From positions 1,488,001 to 1,552,000 of the forward strand of contig NZ_JNIM01000001.1 of NCBI RefSeq assembly GCF_000702505.1: a stretch of 64,000 nt of DNA. The letters are read 5' to 3'. Positions 18,195 through 26,888 of this stretch are shown piece by piece. The notes beneath the pieces are model-generated. The model was given only the letters and a program-made list of their open reading frames with translations, did no database searches and had not been told where the DNA came from. The number at the start of each line of letters is the position of its first letter. Position 1 is the stretch's first letter. The position numbers and the translations under genes are program-made. This DNA is from Thermogemmatispora carboxidivorans (GTDB lineage: Bacteria; Chloroflexota; Ktedonobacteria; Ktedonobacterales; Ktedonobacteraceae).

Positions 18195-19595
18195 CTAGCC
18201 AAGCGGAAGCGCCCACGAAGGCCGCTTAGGGAAGAGGCTCTGCAGCAGCAGCTCTGCCGTCGGCTTCACCTCAATATCGGGAAAGGCGTAGCTCAACTCA
18301 TCCAGACTGCGATAACCAAACAACAACGGCAGAAACGCCTGTGGCGGAAAAGCCGCCTCAGCCTGCTCGTAGTCAAAGGCCGACTTCAACTCCTGGACGC
18401 TCTCCAGCCGGCCCGCCTGAAAATGCAGCACCAGCTCACGGCCATAGAAATGCAGCCGTAGCCTGCCGCTGTAGCCTGCCAGCGGTGAACGGCTCAGCCG
18501 GCGCTCCAGTACTGGGGCCACCCGACGCAAAAAAGCCGCCAGATCAGGCACACGGACATACCAGGCATAGGAGCGACTGCTCCTCACCGTCAGCGGCTCC
18601 CCGTAGCGATCCGGCAGGCGCAACAGAGCCGCGCGAATCGGATGCTCATCGGACAAGAAGATACGCAGATGATCGATCTCCTCAGCATCACGGAGCACCG
18701 GTATCTGGTGGCCCCGTGCTAGAATCGCCCGCAGCACAGAAGGCAAGAGCCGGAACAGATCGATCCCAGACACCATCTCAAAGCAGTGCATCACCGGCAC
18801 CAACGAGCGCCAACGCTTCGTCGGCATCACCAGGAAGCCCAGAAAACTCTCGCTGTCACTACCTATTACCTGAATATGCCAGTGCTCGCCCGTGCGGCAG
18901 CCCTGCTGGTGCAGCAGGTGATAGCGCCACCACTCCTCGCTGATCGGGGTCGACACCGCAAACCCACCCTGATGACGATGAGCCTCGTAGAGCGCCATAA
19001 TGGCCGGCAAATCTTCCAGGGTCGCATCACGCAACCTCACCGGCTCCCGACCCTCCTCGGGGGCCGGTGGTATCAAAGCCACCGGAAAGGACAGATAGCC
19101 ATCCAGGGCCAGCGCATACTCATAGCCAAACTGACGGTAGAAGTAAGGAATACCCGTAATCGCCTGCGTCAGAGCGCCCTCAGCCTCGCTGCGTGCGTGG
19201 AGTAGCTCAAAAAGCGCGCGAATCAAGCCGCGATGGCGATAGTCTGGATCACTTACCACCAGCTCAGGTCGGCCCACCAGCAAGCGCACATCTTCATAGT
19301 CCCAGGGCTGGCGCCAAAGGCAGGCACAAGCTACCACGCGCCTGGAGCTGCGTCGCGTATCCTCTACCAGCGCAAAGTCCTGGCTCCCCATCAGCGGATG
19401 GCTACCGCTGAGTAACTCGCGCACATGCCAGGCCAGCGGCTGATTCAACGGATCTGCCGGCCCATTCAGAAAGACCTCGCACTCCAGACGCGCCAGCTCC
19501 TCAACATCCTCGGGGCGTGACCAACGCAATCGCAGGCCATCGCCCAGGTCGCGCACATATTGCGGATCGGCGGGAGATGAGTCAGTGAAAGGCAT
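18195..19595 (-). CDS. Eis-like GNAT acetyltransferase with C-terminal sterol-carrier-type domain
   Basis: A 466-aa protein with the three-part plan of the Eis family. The N-terminal GNAT domain has LRLRWSRPEDVEELARLE and an acetyl-CoA-loop-like DYRHRGLIRALFELLHARS; a second degenerate GNAT domain starts near PVRLRDATLEDLPAIMALYE; a C-terminal SCP2-like domain contains GRLRLHFYGRELVLHFQAG. Eis enzymes acetylate amines such as aminoglycosides or protein lysines; the substrate here is unknown. ATG 19595 has AAAGGAG eight bases upstream and is clearly the start. Upstream on the same strand lies a promoter-terminator unit (19645-20016) that could control this gene. Confidence 0.8.
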   Translation of the reverse strand: MPFTDSSPADPQYVRDLGDGLRLRWSRPEDVEELARLECEVFLNGPADPLNQPLAWHVRELLSGSHPLMGSQDFALVEDTRRSSRRVVACACLWRQPWDYEDVRLLVGRPELVVSDPDYRHRGLIRALFELLHARSEAEGALTQAITGIPYFYRQFGYEYALALDGYLSFPVALIPPAPEEGREPVRLRDATLEDLPAIMALYEAHRHQGGFAVSTPISEEWWRYHLLHQQGCRTGEHWHIQVIGSDSESFLGFLVMPTKRWRSLVPVMHCFEMVSGIDLFRLLPSVLRAILARGHQIPVLRDAEEIDHLRIFLSDEHPIRAALLRLPDRYGEPLTVRSSRSYAWYVRVPDLAAFLRRVAPVLERRLSRSPLAGYSGRLRLHFYGRELVLHFQAGRLESVQELKSAFDYEQAEAAFPPQAFLPLLFGYRSLDELSYAFPDIEVKPTAELLLQSLFPKRPSWALPLG

Positions 19596-20073
19596 TATGG
19601 AAGCTCCTTTTCCCATTGCAGTGTAGTAAATGATCAAAAAAGACAAAAAAAGCCCTGCCCCTTGACGTTGGCCTTGGGAGCCAGACCGGGACCAGAGCAA
19701 GCCTTGCGTCTGCAGACCGCTAGCGAAAGCGGTTGCCATCCAGGAGAAAGAGAGAAAGAGAAGAGCAGACGCTGAACGGGTTCAACGATGAGGTGGACAG
19801 CAGGCAGCAGAGAAAACGAGCAGCTTTGGCCGCCTGAAGGGAGAGAGCGCCAAGCTGGCCACCGTGGGATGAAGCGCCTGTACCTGGCCAGGCCGAAGGG
19901 TGTGCTGTCTCTTCATCACCAGGGGCCTCCGTTCAAGGTCAAACTCAAACAATGAGCGGGCCTGCATCGAACCGGAAAAGCAAGAAAAGTATAGTCAATG
20001 GAAGGCTCGCTGTCAAGCAAGCGGAGAAGACACAACGGAGAGCAACTTCTCTGCCATCCAGGCAAAGCCTCAC
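19596..20073 (-). ncRNA. Candidate structured RNA or attenuating leader upstream of the Eis-like gene
   Basis: A near-consensus minus-strand promoter, TTGACA (20011-20016), 17-bp spacer, TATACT (19988-19993), predicts a start near 19981. About 335 nt later an intrinsic terminator appears: GCTCTGGTCC (complement of 19689-19698) can pair with GGGGCAGGGC (19652-19661) with one mismatch, followed by seven T and a second T-run. The Eis-like start codon lies 50 nt beyond. A 61-codon frame begins at 19967 but has no ribosome site. Either a ~340-nt noncoding RNA or a leader with attenuation fits. It has no match to RNase P RNA, tmRNA or a known riboswitch that I can recognise. Confidence 0.45.
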
Positions 20074-21042
20074 TCAGGGTCTCTGTGGGTCGTAACTCCA
20101 GCGGGCGAAGATGGCCGTTGACAGCAAACGTTGGGCGCTCTCCTCCACCAGGACCATCTCACCAGTTGTAATCGTACCGCCATAGCCACGCATCATCTCC
20201 GCCAGAGCGTAGTACAGGCTGAGGGCCGAGGCGCGGATCGCATAGGTGGTCAGCACCACGAAGAGCGGCTCCTCGCTCAGAAGCGAGCGGCAGGTCTGCA
20301 ACAGTGTCGAAAGCGACTCCTGCAGCTTCCAGACCTCACCGCGTGGACCTCGACCGAACTTCGGCGGATCGATAATCACCCCATCGTAGCGCGAGCCGCG
20401 GCGCACCTCGCGCTGAGCGAACTTCAAAGCATCATCTACGATCCAGCGAATCGGGCGAGAACTCAAGCCAGAGAGAGCCTGATTGGCGCGGGCCCACTCC
20501 AGAATCTTCTTCGAGGCATCGACATGAGTCACGCTGGCCCCGGCGCTGGCAGCGGCCAGAGAAGCCAGACCCGTATAGCCGAAGAGATTCAGCACCCGTA
20601 CCGGGCGCCGAGGGGCCACAGCGCGCACCAGGTCTGCCAACCAGTTCCAATGGCTGGCCTGCTCAGGGAAGACCCCCAGATGACGGAAGGGCGTCGGAGC
20701 GGCCCAGAAGCTCAGATCTTTATAGCGCACCATCCAGCGCGGTTCCAGTGGACGACGGAACTGCCAGCGCCCATGCTGCTCCTGATCTTCCGACAGTGGG
20801 GAACCGCTCACAAAAACCGCATCGGCCTTCTCCCAGAGCGCGCGCGGCAAAGCGGGCTGCCAGAGGGCCTGCGGCTCGGGACGTACAAAGCAATAGGGGC
20901 CAAGACGCTCCAGGCGGGCGCCAGTGCCACTATCCAGCAGTGCATAATCCTGCCAATCGTCAGGGGCAAGCAAGAGCAGCGCAGGTCGTTCCGCGTATCG
21001 CGGGGCCGAACTGTCTTTAAGCTGATCCTTAAGCTGACTCAT
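20074..21042 (-). CDS. Class I SAM-dependent methyltransferase, RlmI/RlmK-like
   Basis: A 322-aa Rossmann-fold methyltransferase similar to the COG1092 rRNA methyltransferases. The SAM-binding loop is VLNLFGYTGLASLAAASAG, the acidic residue after it is in VTHVDASKK, and the catalytic segment is VIIDPPKFGRGPRGEVW. The N-terminal ~120 residues replace the PUA domain of RlmI with a shorter region (RLGPYCFVRPEPQALW). The likely substrate is 23S rRNA cytosine, but this is inferred from family. A promoter at 21049-21077 places the transcription start at the ATG, so the mRNA appears leaderless. Confidence 0.85.
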   Translation of the reverse strand: MSQLKDQLKDSSAPRYAERPALLLLAPDDWQDYALLDSGTGARLERLGPYCFVRPEPQALWQPALPRALWEKADAVFVSGSPLSEDQEQHGRWQFRRPLEPRWMVRYKDLSFWAAPTPFRHLGVFPEQASHWNWLADLVRAVAPRRPVRVLNLFGYTGLASLAAASAGASVTHVDASKKILEWARANQALSGLSSRPIRWIVDDALKFAQREVRRGSRYDGVIIDPPKFGRGPRGEVWKLQESLSTLLQTCRSLLSEEPLFVVLTTYAIRASALSLYYALAEMMRGYGGTITTGEMVLVEESAQRLLSTAIFARWSYDPQRP

Positions 21043-21048
21043 GTCAAT

Positions 21049-21077
21049 ACTCTAAAGGATCGCTGCCGTTTTGGCAA
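21049..21077 (-). promoter_or_regulatory. Promoter giving a leaderless methyltransferase mRNA
   Basis: On the minus strand, TTGCCA (21072-21077), a 17-bp spacer and TAGAGT (21049-21054). The first base of the -10 to +1 distance puts the start at about 21042, the A of the ATG. No ribosome site is present. Confidence 0.55.
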
Positions 21078-21313
21078 GACGTAAGTCACCTCTCCAGGTC
21101 CAGGCATACCCTTGCTATACTTGTCGTCACCGCTGGCCTGTGGAGCGGTGCGGGCCAGCGCTCCCGATCATCGTTGACCAGCACTCAGCCAGCCTGAAGG
21201 ACGGGCGACGGAGCGCACCACTGGACAGAAAAAGCACTGTGAGGCAGCGGTCAGAGAGGGGCAGACTCGTGCCACCAAGAGCGACGGAGGCGCGGAAAAG
21301 CAGTGATCTGGAA

Positions 21314-21342
21314 TTGACATCGAGTTGCCAACCTTCTATACT
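21314..21342 (+). promoter_or_regulatory. Near-consensus promoter with no gene for 400 bp
   Basis: TTGACA (21314-21319), a 17-bp spacer and TATACT (21337-21342). The start would be near 21349. The next gene is the ferredoxin at 21748. The intervening 400 bp shows no convincing frame and no T-run terminator; it is either a long ferredoxin leader or an unannotated RNA. Confidence 0.6.
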
Positions 21343-21747
21343 GAACTAGGCTACAATCAGAGCCTGTCCATGGAGCACAGCCATCGCCATCGGCACACCG
21401 GCGGTCCGACGGATAGGCTCACAGCAATGACCGAGAAGTCAGGCTTGTGGCGGCGCCGAACCCATACCAGGCGGTTCCATTGCCAGAGAGAGTCAGCAAA
21501 GCAACGAGGCGCCCGCGCTCTCTGAATGGACGAAGAAGCTCAGGGGGGCGCTGACCGCGAGATCGAGAAGACAGGCGGGGCCTGATCGCTTGCTGACTGT
21601 CGAACCTTCTTAGTGAGAGGAACACGCGCAGGCCCCAGCGCGGATCAAGCTCATCTCAGAGGAAAAGGAGGCGGCGCTGTTCCCCCTTCCTGCTTACAGG
21701 CCGAGTGTGCTATGGCGTAGGCAGGGGTTGATGCGCCGGAAAGTTGG

Positions 21748-22008
<261 letters not shown>

Positions 22009-22092
22009 AGGCTGAGCCGAGCGAGCACAAGGAAGGAAGCGGAGCGTGCTGGTCGCCTGGCAACGTGAGGGGCGGGCAGACCATCGATCTGC

Positions 22093-22122
22093 TTGAGGGT
22101 ACTGAAAGGGCTGTGATATAAT
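22093..22122 (+). promoter_or_regulatory. Promoter for zinc-ribbon protein gene
   Basis: TTGAGG (22093-22098), an 18-bp spacer and TATAAT (22117-22122), about 55 bp upstream of the ATG at 22177. Confidence 0.6.
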
Positions 22123-22176
22123 GCAGGTGCATGTCTCATCGAGGAGAAAAGAACTTCTATTGAGGGAGCTGCCCCT

Positions 22177-22872
22177 ATGCCAGTAACGAGGCGCAGACGC
22201 GCGAATCCACCAGAGCAACCGGAGAACGACAACCATAACCATGTGGCGGAGCAAGGGGAGGAGGTTGCAGCCGAGCCACTGACAACGGAGCAGGCTCCCG
22301 TTGTGCCACTGGATGGCGAGCAGGCCTCGGCTGCGCCTCCCCGCCAGGGAGCGCAAGCGCCCGCCCAGTCGGGAGAGGCGCTTTCTCTGCCGTTCCCGCC
22401 CAGTGAGACACTCGCCACTCCCGCCGGCCCGGGTACTCCGCCGGTGGCCAATGGTGAACGTCCGACAAACGAACGACAAGGCCCCGAATACCTTCCGGCT
22501 CTGCCTCCGGAAGGGGGGCGTCGTACGGCTCGTGAGTACTTCCGCCGACCGACAGTAGCGGCTGCCGCCAGTGGCTCTGGTCCAGTGGCTACCTTCCAGC
22601 AACCGTCACCGCCGGCCCCATCCCATGAGATTACCCTGCCGCTGGGCAACCTCTTGCATCTGGCCTATAATCCCAGTTATACCGGCGCCGAAGAGGCGCG
22701 CAGTCAGCTGCTGCGCCGCCTGGAAAGCGAAAGTAAGACTGGTGGCCGCGCCCGCTGCTGGAACTGTGGTTCCCTGGCTGTCGTCTACGACCGCTGGGAG
22801 ACACGCAGTAGGGCCTTCGGCGAGATTGGAATAGCCTACTGCGAGATCTGTGGCGTCTGGAGCGTCATGTAA
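22177..22872 (+). CDS. Proline-rich protein with C-terminal zinc ribbon, unknown
   Basis: A 231-aa protein. Residues 1-150 are low-complexity and rich in Pro, Gln, Glu and Ala, probably disordered. A short conserved-looking core begins ITLPLGNLLHLAYNPSYTGA (about 160-180). The C-terminus has two CxxC pairs, CWNC (about 194-197) and CEIC (about 222-225), which should hold one zinc ion. No DNA-binding or enzymatic motif is recognised. AGGGAG precedes the ATG at 22177, and a good promoter lies just upstream. The next plus-strand gene, at 23418, is also a small zinc-ribbon protein. Confidence 0.7.
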   Translation: MPVTRRRRANPPEQPENDNHNHVAEQGEEVAAEPLTTEQAPVVPLDGEQASAAPPRQGAQAPAQSGEALSLPFPPSETLATPAGPGTPPVANGERPTNERQGPEYLPALPPEGGRRTAREYFRRPTVAAAASGSGPVATFQQPSPPAPSHEITLPLGNLLHLAYNPSYTGAEEARSQLLRRLESESKTGGRARCWNCGSLAVVYDRWETRSRAFGEIGIAYCEICGVWSVM

Positions 22873-23417
22873 GCCAGGGAGCTGCCGCAGGTGGTGAGGT
22901 GGGCGCTGGCTGGCTGGCCCCTGCCCTGCCCACCTTATCTTATCTAGTCTGGTCTGGTCTGGTCCTCTATTGCCTATTGCCGGCGCATTACTGCCAGCTG
23001 GCCCTCACTGACTGAATGAAGGAACAGAGACCGGACAGCCAGAGCGGAGGGAATCCGGAGCCCTGGCGAAAGTGTGCCTCTCCTGGGACCTCGATCTGGG
23101 ATGAGCAGCGCCAGAGCCAGTGTTGTAGTGGGCTAAGAGGTAGGCGGGCGGAGCCAGAAAGGAGGAGTGGAGACAGTAAGGAAGGGCCTGACGCGCAACC
23201 CGTTAGCTGCTCGACCGTGCGCTGGTCCTCTGTGAGCGTCCTGGCTTCGCGGGGGTGGCTGGGCAAAGGGAAGTGAGGGTCCGACGCGACAGATGGATGG
23301 AACCGGTACGGTCGCTTCAGCTGGTTCTCCCCGGCTACTTGCCTGCTTTCTCTCCTCCAGAGTCAGGTGGTGCTCTCAGGCTCCTATTCCGCGCTGATCT
23401 GAAGGAGTGAGGGATTT
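22873..23417. other. Intergenic region without a recognised gene
   Basis: About 545 bp. It includes a TCTGG tandem repeat at 22947-22965; no promoter of good quality and no conserved frame are evident. Confidence 0.4.
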
Positions 23418-23627
23418 ATGCCGACGAGTCAGGATCAGGAGAACGAAACGCTGCGTCGCTGCCCCCGTTGTGGGGGGCTTCTCTACAAGCCCCTGGGTAG
23501 CTCTTTCTATTGGCATGCCGATAGTAACCACCCACCTTGCGATATTACCAATATCGCCGAATCCTCCTTCCAGCCACGCAGTACAGAGGCCGAGAACCCG
23601 GCAGAGAGGCGCGAATCCTCGAAATAA
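23418..23627 (+). CDS. Small zinc-ribbon protein, unknown
   Basis: A 69-aa protein with CPRCGG near residue 15 and a later HADSNHPPCD segment, giving a possible CxxC...H...C metal site. The tail after residue 50 is polar and probably disordered. AAGGAG sits ten bases before the ATG at 23418, and an intrinsic terminator follows four bases after the stop, so this is very likely a real single-gene unit. No function is recognised. Confidence 0.7.
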   Translation: MPTSQDQENETLRRCPRCGGLLYKPLGSSFYWHADSNHPPCDITNIAESSFQPRSTEAENPAERRESSK

Positions 23628-23630
23628 ATC

Positions 23631-23655
23631 CGCCCTGCCGGGCGTTTCCTTTTCT
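23631..23655 (+). terminator. Intrinsic terminator
   Basis: CGCCC-TGCC-GGGCG stem-loop (23631-23644) followed by a T-rich tail (23645-23655), directly after the small zinc-ribbon gene. Confidence 0.75.
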
Positions 23656-23896
23656 AGAAGAGGAGGAGCGCGCCAAGTCTCAGGAGAAGGGAACAGAAGG
23701 GAAGGAGAAGATGGAGAACAAAGAGGGCGTGTACAACCCCAGGCCCATCACTGCGTAATATCTTGATGAGGGAGGAAGCAAGAAACGACAGTGGCTCTGG
23801 CTGTCGTCTCGCAAAGAGGCTGCACTCGAGGCTCATTGCAGCACAGCGGAGCCGAGTGGCAGCGAAAGCAGCTTGTTTCCCTGAGTGAGGTGAAGC

Positions 23897-24655
23897 ATGT
23901 ATAATCCACGCTATAATTCGCCGTTTGGTATGGGGGGAGAGCGCAATAGCTGGCTTGGCTCCTATCCCTACCAGACGATTCCTTACGTCAACGAACGGGC
24001 TGGGAGCCTGGTGAGCAAGGTCATGCTATTGCTGGCCATCTCCTTCCTGGTGGCCTGTATTGGCACCTTTGTCGGTATCTCCTTCTTTGCTCAGGTAGCC
24101 GGCTTTGGGGCCTACCTGCTGGTCGCTTTTGGGGGCCTGATCGTCCTCTTTATCCTGCAGCTGGCGATCAACGTCCACGGCCTGAACCTCTTCCTGCTCT
24201 ACCTGTTCACTTTCCTGGAAGGGATGTCGCTGGCGCCCCTGGTGATGGCCCTGACCGGTGCCGGGATGGGGAATATTCTCGGTGAGGCTTTCTTGATTAC
24301 GGCCTTGTCCTCATTGGGACTGGCCGCCTATGCCTGGACCACGCGCCGTGACTTCTCGGGTCTGGGAAAATACCTCTTCTTCGGCCTGATTCTCTTGCTG
24401 GTGGCGGGCATTCTCGGCATCTTCCTGCCCGGCCTCTTTGGCACGGGTCTGGGTGGCCTGCTGATATCCGTCGTCGGCATCGCGGTCTTCGGCGGCTATG
24501 TTCTCTACTATGTCCAGCGCGCCAAGTATCTGGCCGACACCCTGCCTAACGCCATCATGCTCACCGTCGCCATCTTTGTGACGGTGATGAATCTCTTCCT
24601 CTACATCTTGCGCTTCCTCATGATCTTGCAAGGAGGAAGCCGCGATAATCGCTAG
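23897..24655 (+). CDS. Bax inhibitor-1 (YbhL/YccA) family membrane protein
   Basis: A 252-aa integral membrane protein with about seven hydrophobic helices between residues 40 and 245, the topology of the BI-1/TMBIM family. Family-typical features are the soluble N-terminus ending YPYQTIPYVNERAGSLVSKV, the NLFLLYLFTFLEGMSLAPLV segment and the C-terminal DTLPNAIMLTVAIFVTVMNL helix with its acidic and Asn residues. Relatives act as pH-sensitive calcium leak channels or FtsH modulators; the role here is unproven. GAGGTGAAG lies just before the ATG at 23897. Confidence 0.9.
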   Translation: MYNPRYNSPFGMGGERNSWLGSYPYQTIPYVNERAGSLVSKVMLLLAISFLVACIGTFVGISFFAQVAGFGAYLLVAFGGLIVLFILQLAINVHGLNLFLLYLFTFLEGMSLAPLVMALTGAGMGNILGEAFLITALSSLGLAAYAWTTRRDFSGLGKYLFFGLILLLVAGILGIFLPGLFGTGLGGLLISVVGIAVFGGYVLYYVQRAKYLADTLPNAIMLTVAIFVTVMNLFLYILRFLMILQGGSRDNR

Positions 24656-24878
24656 CAAGCAAGGTACGGGCCCGGGCCCGGCAAAAGCTCGCCTGGCTGC
24701 AGAGGGAAACAAGGGACCAGATTGGCCAACTGACAACCGACAAAGGCTGAGGAACGAGGAGGGGGCCGATGAGCTGACTCTGTCAGTAGTCCTGTCTTGG
24801 CCTTCTCGCCAGGCGAGCAGCAAAGTCTGCTCAGCCAGTTCTTCGACAGGACTCTTGTCGCAATCAAGGCGCTCGCTA
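24656..24878. other. Intergenic region with GC palindrome
   Basis: No gene is evident. A 14-bp GC-only self-complementary stretch lies at about 24666-24679, just after the BI-1 stop codon. Confidence 0.35.
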
Positions 24879-24908
24879 TTGCGTGGGCCTCGCTCCGCTG
24901 AGTATAAT
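24879..24908 (+). promoter_or_regulatory. Thioredoxin promoter
   Basis: TTGCGT (24879-24884), an 18-bp spacer and TATAAT (24903-24908). This would give a 5' leader of about 130 nt before the ATG at 25046. Confidence 0.6.
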
Positions 24909-25045
24909 CAGACGGTGGCCTGGCTCTCTGGAATAAGGGCGGTGCTGCCATTGTTTTCCTAACTGAAAGCCTTTGAGACTATCTTTGCTTCCTCAAAGAG
25001 CAAGGAAGAAATCCAATTCCATTCCAGGGAAAGAGAGTCACGCGA

Positions 25046-25393
25046 ATGGCTGAGCGTTCCAATCTGTTCCATATCAGCGATAGCGACTTCGAGGCGCGGG
25101 TGCTCAAGTCTCCGACGCCGGTGATCGTCGATTTCTGGGCAACCTGGTGCCCCCCCTGTCGCGCCCTCGCTCCTACCTACGAGAAGCTGAGCGACGAGTA
25201 TCAGGGGAAGCTGGCCTTTGCCAAAATGGATATCGACGAGAACCCGGTTACACCCTCGAACCTGTACATCCAGGCCGTCCCAACGCTGATTGTCTTTAAA
25301 GACGGTCGAGAGGTAGCCCGCTTGGTGGGTCCTCATCCGCTGCGCCTGAAGAGCGAGATCGATCGCATCCTGGCCCAGGTCAGCGTAGCCTGA
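25046..25393 (+). CDS. Thioredoxin
   Basis: A 115-aa thioredoxin-fold protein with the redox site WCPPC (Cys 35 and 38) in FWATWCPPCRALAP and the cis-proline P79 in AVPTLIVFKDG. The CPPC site differs from the usual CGPC and is often found in proteins with a shifted redox potential or a specialised partner. There is no signal peptide, so it acts in the cytosol, reducing protein disulfides. A good promoter lies about 140 bp upstream; a purine-rich GGGAAAGAGAG serves as a weak ribosome site. Confidence 0.92.
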   Translation: MAERSNLFHISDSDFEARVLKSPTPVIVDFWATWCPPCRALAPTYEKLSDEYQGKLAFAKMDIDENPVTPSNLYIQAVPTLIVFKDGREVARLVGPHPLRLKSEIDRILAQVSVA

Positions 25394-25580
25394 TCCTCTT
25401 GCGAAGCGGGTAAAAGGGCAAACAAGAGGCAGTGTCGAAGGAGAAGTGCGACGATGAAGGCTGTTTCCAAAACCGCCCGTCTGACTCGCACTTCTCCATG
25501 TATGTTCCCCTCTCGACGCTTTTCGGCTTTTATGATATATTCTTCTCATCATCCTGACTGCCTGAGAGGTAGAATCCTGT

Positions 25581-25590
25581 TGTCTGGACA
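25581..25590. promoter_or_regulatory. Candidate GntR/HutC autoregulatory operator
   Basis: TGTCTGGACA, with TGTC/GACA arms, lies 18 bp upstream of the regulator's start codon. It is close to the GGTCTAGACC core bound by NagR/DasR-type HutC-subfamily regulators. Confidence 0.4.
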
Positions 25591-25608
25591 TAGGGGGGAC
25601 TGTATATT

Positions 25609-26352
25609 ATGCCAATGTTGGAACGTTCGAATCCGCTGCCGCTCTATTACCAGCTGAAAGAGGTGCTCAAGCAGCAGATCCGCGCTGGGCATCTTGCCCC
25701 ACATACGGCTATTCCATCCGAGCCGGAGCTGGTGGCACGCTACCGCGTCAGTCGTGCAACGGTGCGGCAGGCCCTGACCGAACTCGTCCATGAGGGCCTG
25801 TTGTATCGTCAACATGGCAAAGGGACCTTTGTCTGTGAGCCGCGCGTTCAGCAGACGCTCAGCGAGCTGACCAGTTTGAGCGAGGACATCCGCCGCCGTG
25901 GCAAGCAGCCGGGTGGGTTGCTGCTCGTCAGCGAGCTGGTTCGCGGCTCTGAGACGGTGCGCGAGCGCCTGCGCCTGCTCGATGAAGAGCAGGCGATTCG
26001 TCTAGTGCGCGTACGGACTGCCGATGAGGTACCCATCGCTTATGAGGTCGATTATCTGCCATATCCACGGGCGACGGGCATCTATCAGCGGGCCAAAGAA
26101 CTGGGTGAAGGCTCACTCTATAGTATGATGGCCTCGGAGGGCCTGACCCCCTATATTGCCGAGCAGAATGTGAAGGCGGCCCTCCCCTCGGCGCGCGAGG
26201 CTGAGCTTCTTCGCATTCCCCCGGATGAGCCCGGTTTGCGCGTCACTTGCACAACCTTCGACCAAACTGGCTCACCTATCGCCTATAGTGAAGTCTTCTA
26301 TCCCGGATCTCGCTATGAATATATGGTCACATTACGTGTCGCCAGGTCGTGA
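25609..26352 (+). CDS. GntR-family (HutC subfamily) transcriptional regulator
   Basis: A 247-aa repressor-type protein. Residues ~8-75 are the winged helix-turn-helix (PLYYQLKEVLKQQIRAGHL, then ARYRVSRATVRQALTELVHE). Residues ~95-240 are the UTRA ligand-binding domain (RLRLLDEEQAIRLVRVRTAD, YSEVFYPGSRYEY at the end). HutC-subfamily regulators sense small acids, amino sugars or phosphosugars. The regulated genes are not obvious: the upstream neighbour is thioredoxin and the downstream TPR gene is 536 bp away with its own -10. A palindrome just before the gene suggests self-regulation. Confidence 0.9.
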   Translation: MPMLERSNPLPLYYQLKEVLKQQIRAGHLAPHTAIPSEPELVARYRVSRATVRQALTELVHEGLLYRQHGKGTFVCEPRVQQTLSELTSLSEDIRRRGKQPGGLLLVSELVRGSETVRERLRLLDEEQAIRLVRVRTADEVPIAYEVDYLPYPRATGIYQRAKELGEGSLYSMMASEGLTPYIAEQNVKAALPSAREAELLRIPPDEPGLRVTCTTFDQTGSPIAYSEVFYPGSRYEYMVTLRVARS

Positions 26353-26888
26353 GTGAGCGGTCGCTGGTCGTGGCGATGATCGCCTGGGGCGGGCGGTAGT
26401 TGGTAAGCGAATCCTGTAAAGAACGCTTGGGTCTGGGGTGGGGAGAGCCGGACCGACGCCCTGCTCCTTCCCCTCCTGCCTTGCACGGCGCTGACTGACA
26501 GGGCAGCTAAGGCAGGCTGTCCTCGGCTCCTTATCCTAAAGAGTGCTCTGCCGCAGAGCAGGCCGACCCGCTTGGTTGTGGAAACTGCCGATGCCACACC
26601 ACGGAAGAGCAACGTCGCTCTCCTCGAAGCCGGCGAGGAACCGGTCTGCTCTGTCTGGTAGCTTCGATCTCTCTCCTCCTTCGCTCCTTCTCGTCCTCTC
26701 CTTTCGCCCCGCCATCCTGTTCCCCTGGCCGGGACTTTCTTCTCCTCGCCGGACCAGCAGGAACAGACTAGAAGAAGCTCTGGCGGCATGTTATACTAGG
26801 CCGGGACGTGCTGTTGCGTAGAGCCTTACGCCGTTGACCACTGTTAGTCAAGCACGCTCTGATGAGCAATCAAGAAGGGTAGCTACTG
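26353..26888. other. Intergenic region with hairpin and -10 element
   Basis: No gene is evident. TGCTCTG-CCG-CAGAGCA forms a 7-bp hairpin at 26544-26560. TATACT at 26792-26797 could be the -10 of the TPR gene, with no clear -35. Confidence 0.4.

Noticed and set aside
22947..22965. TCTGG tandem repeat
   Set aside because: Three short copies only; no sign of a functional repeat.
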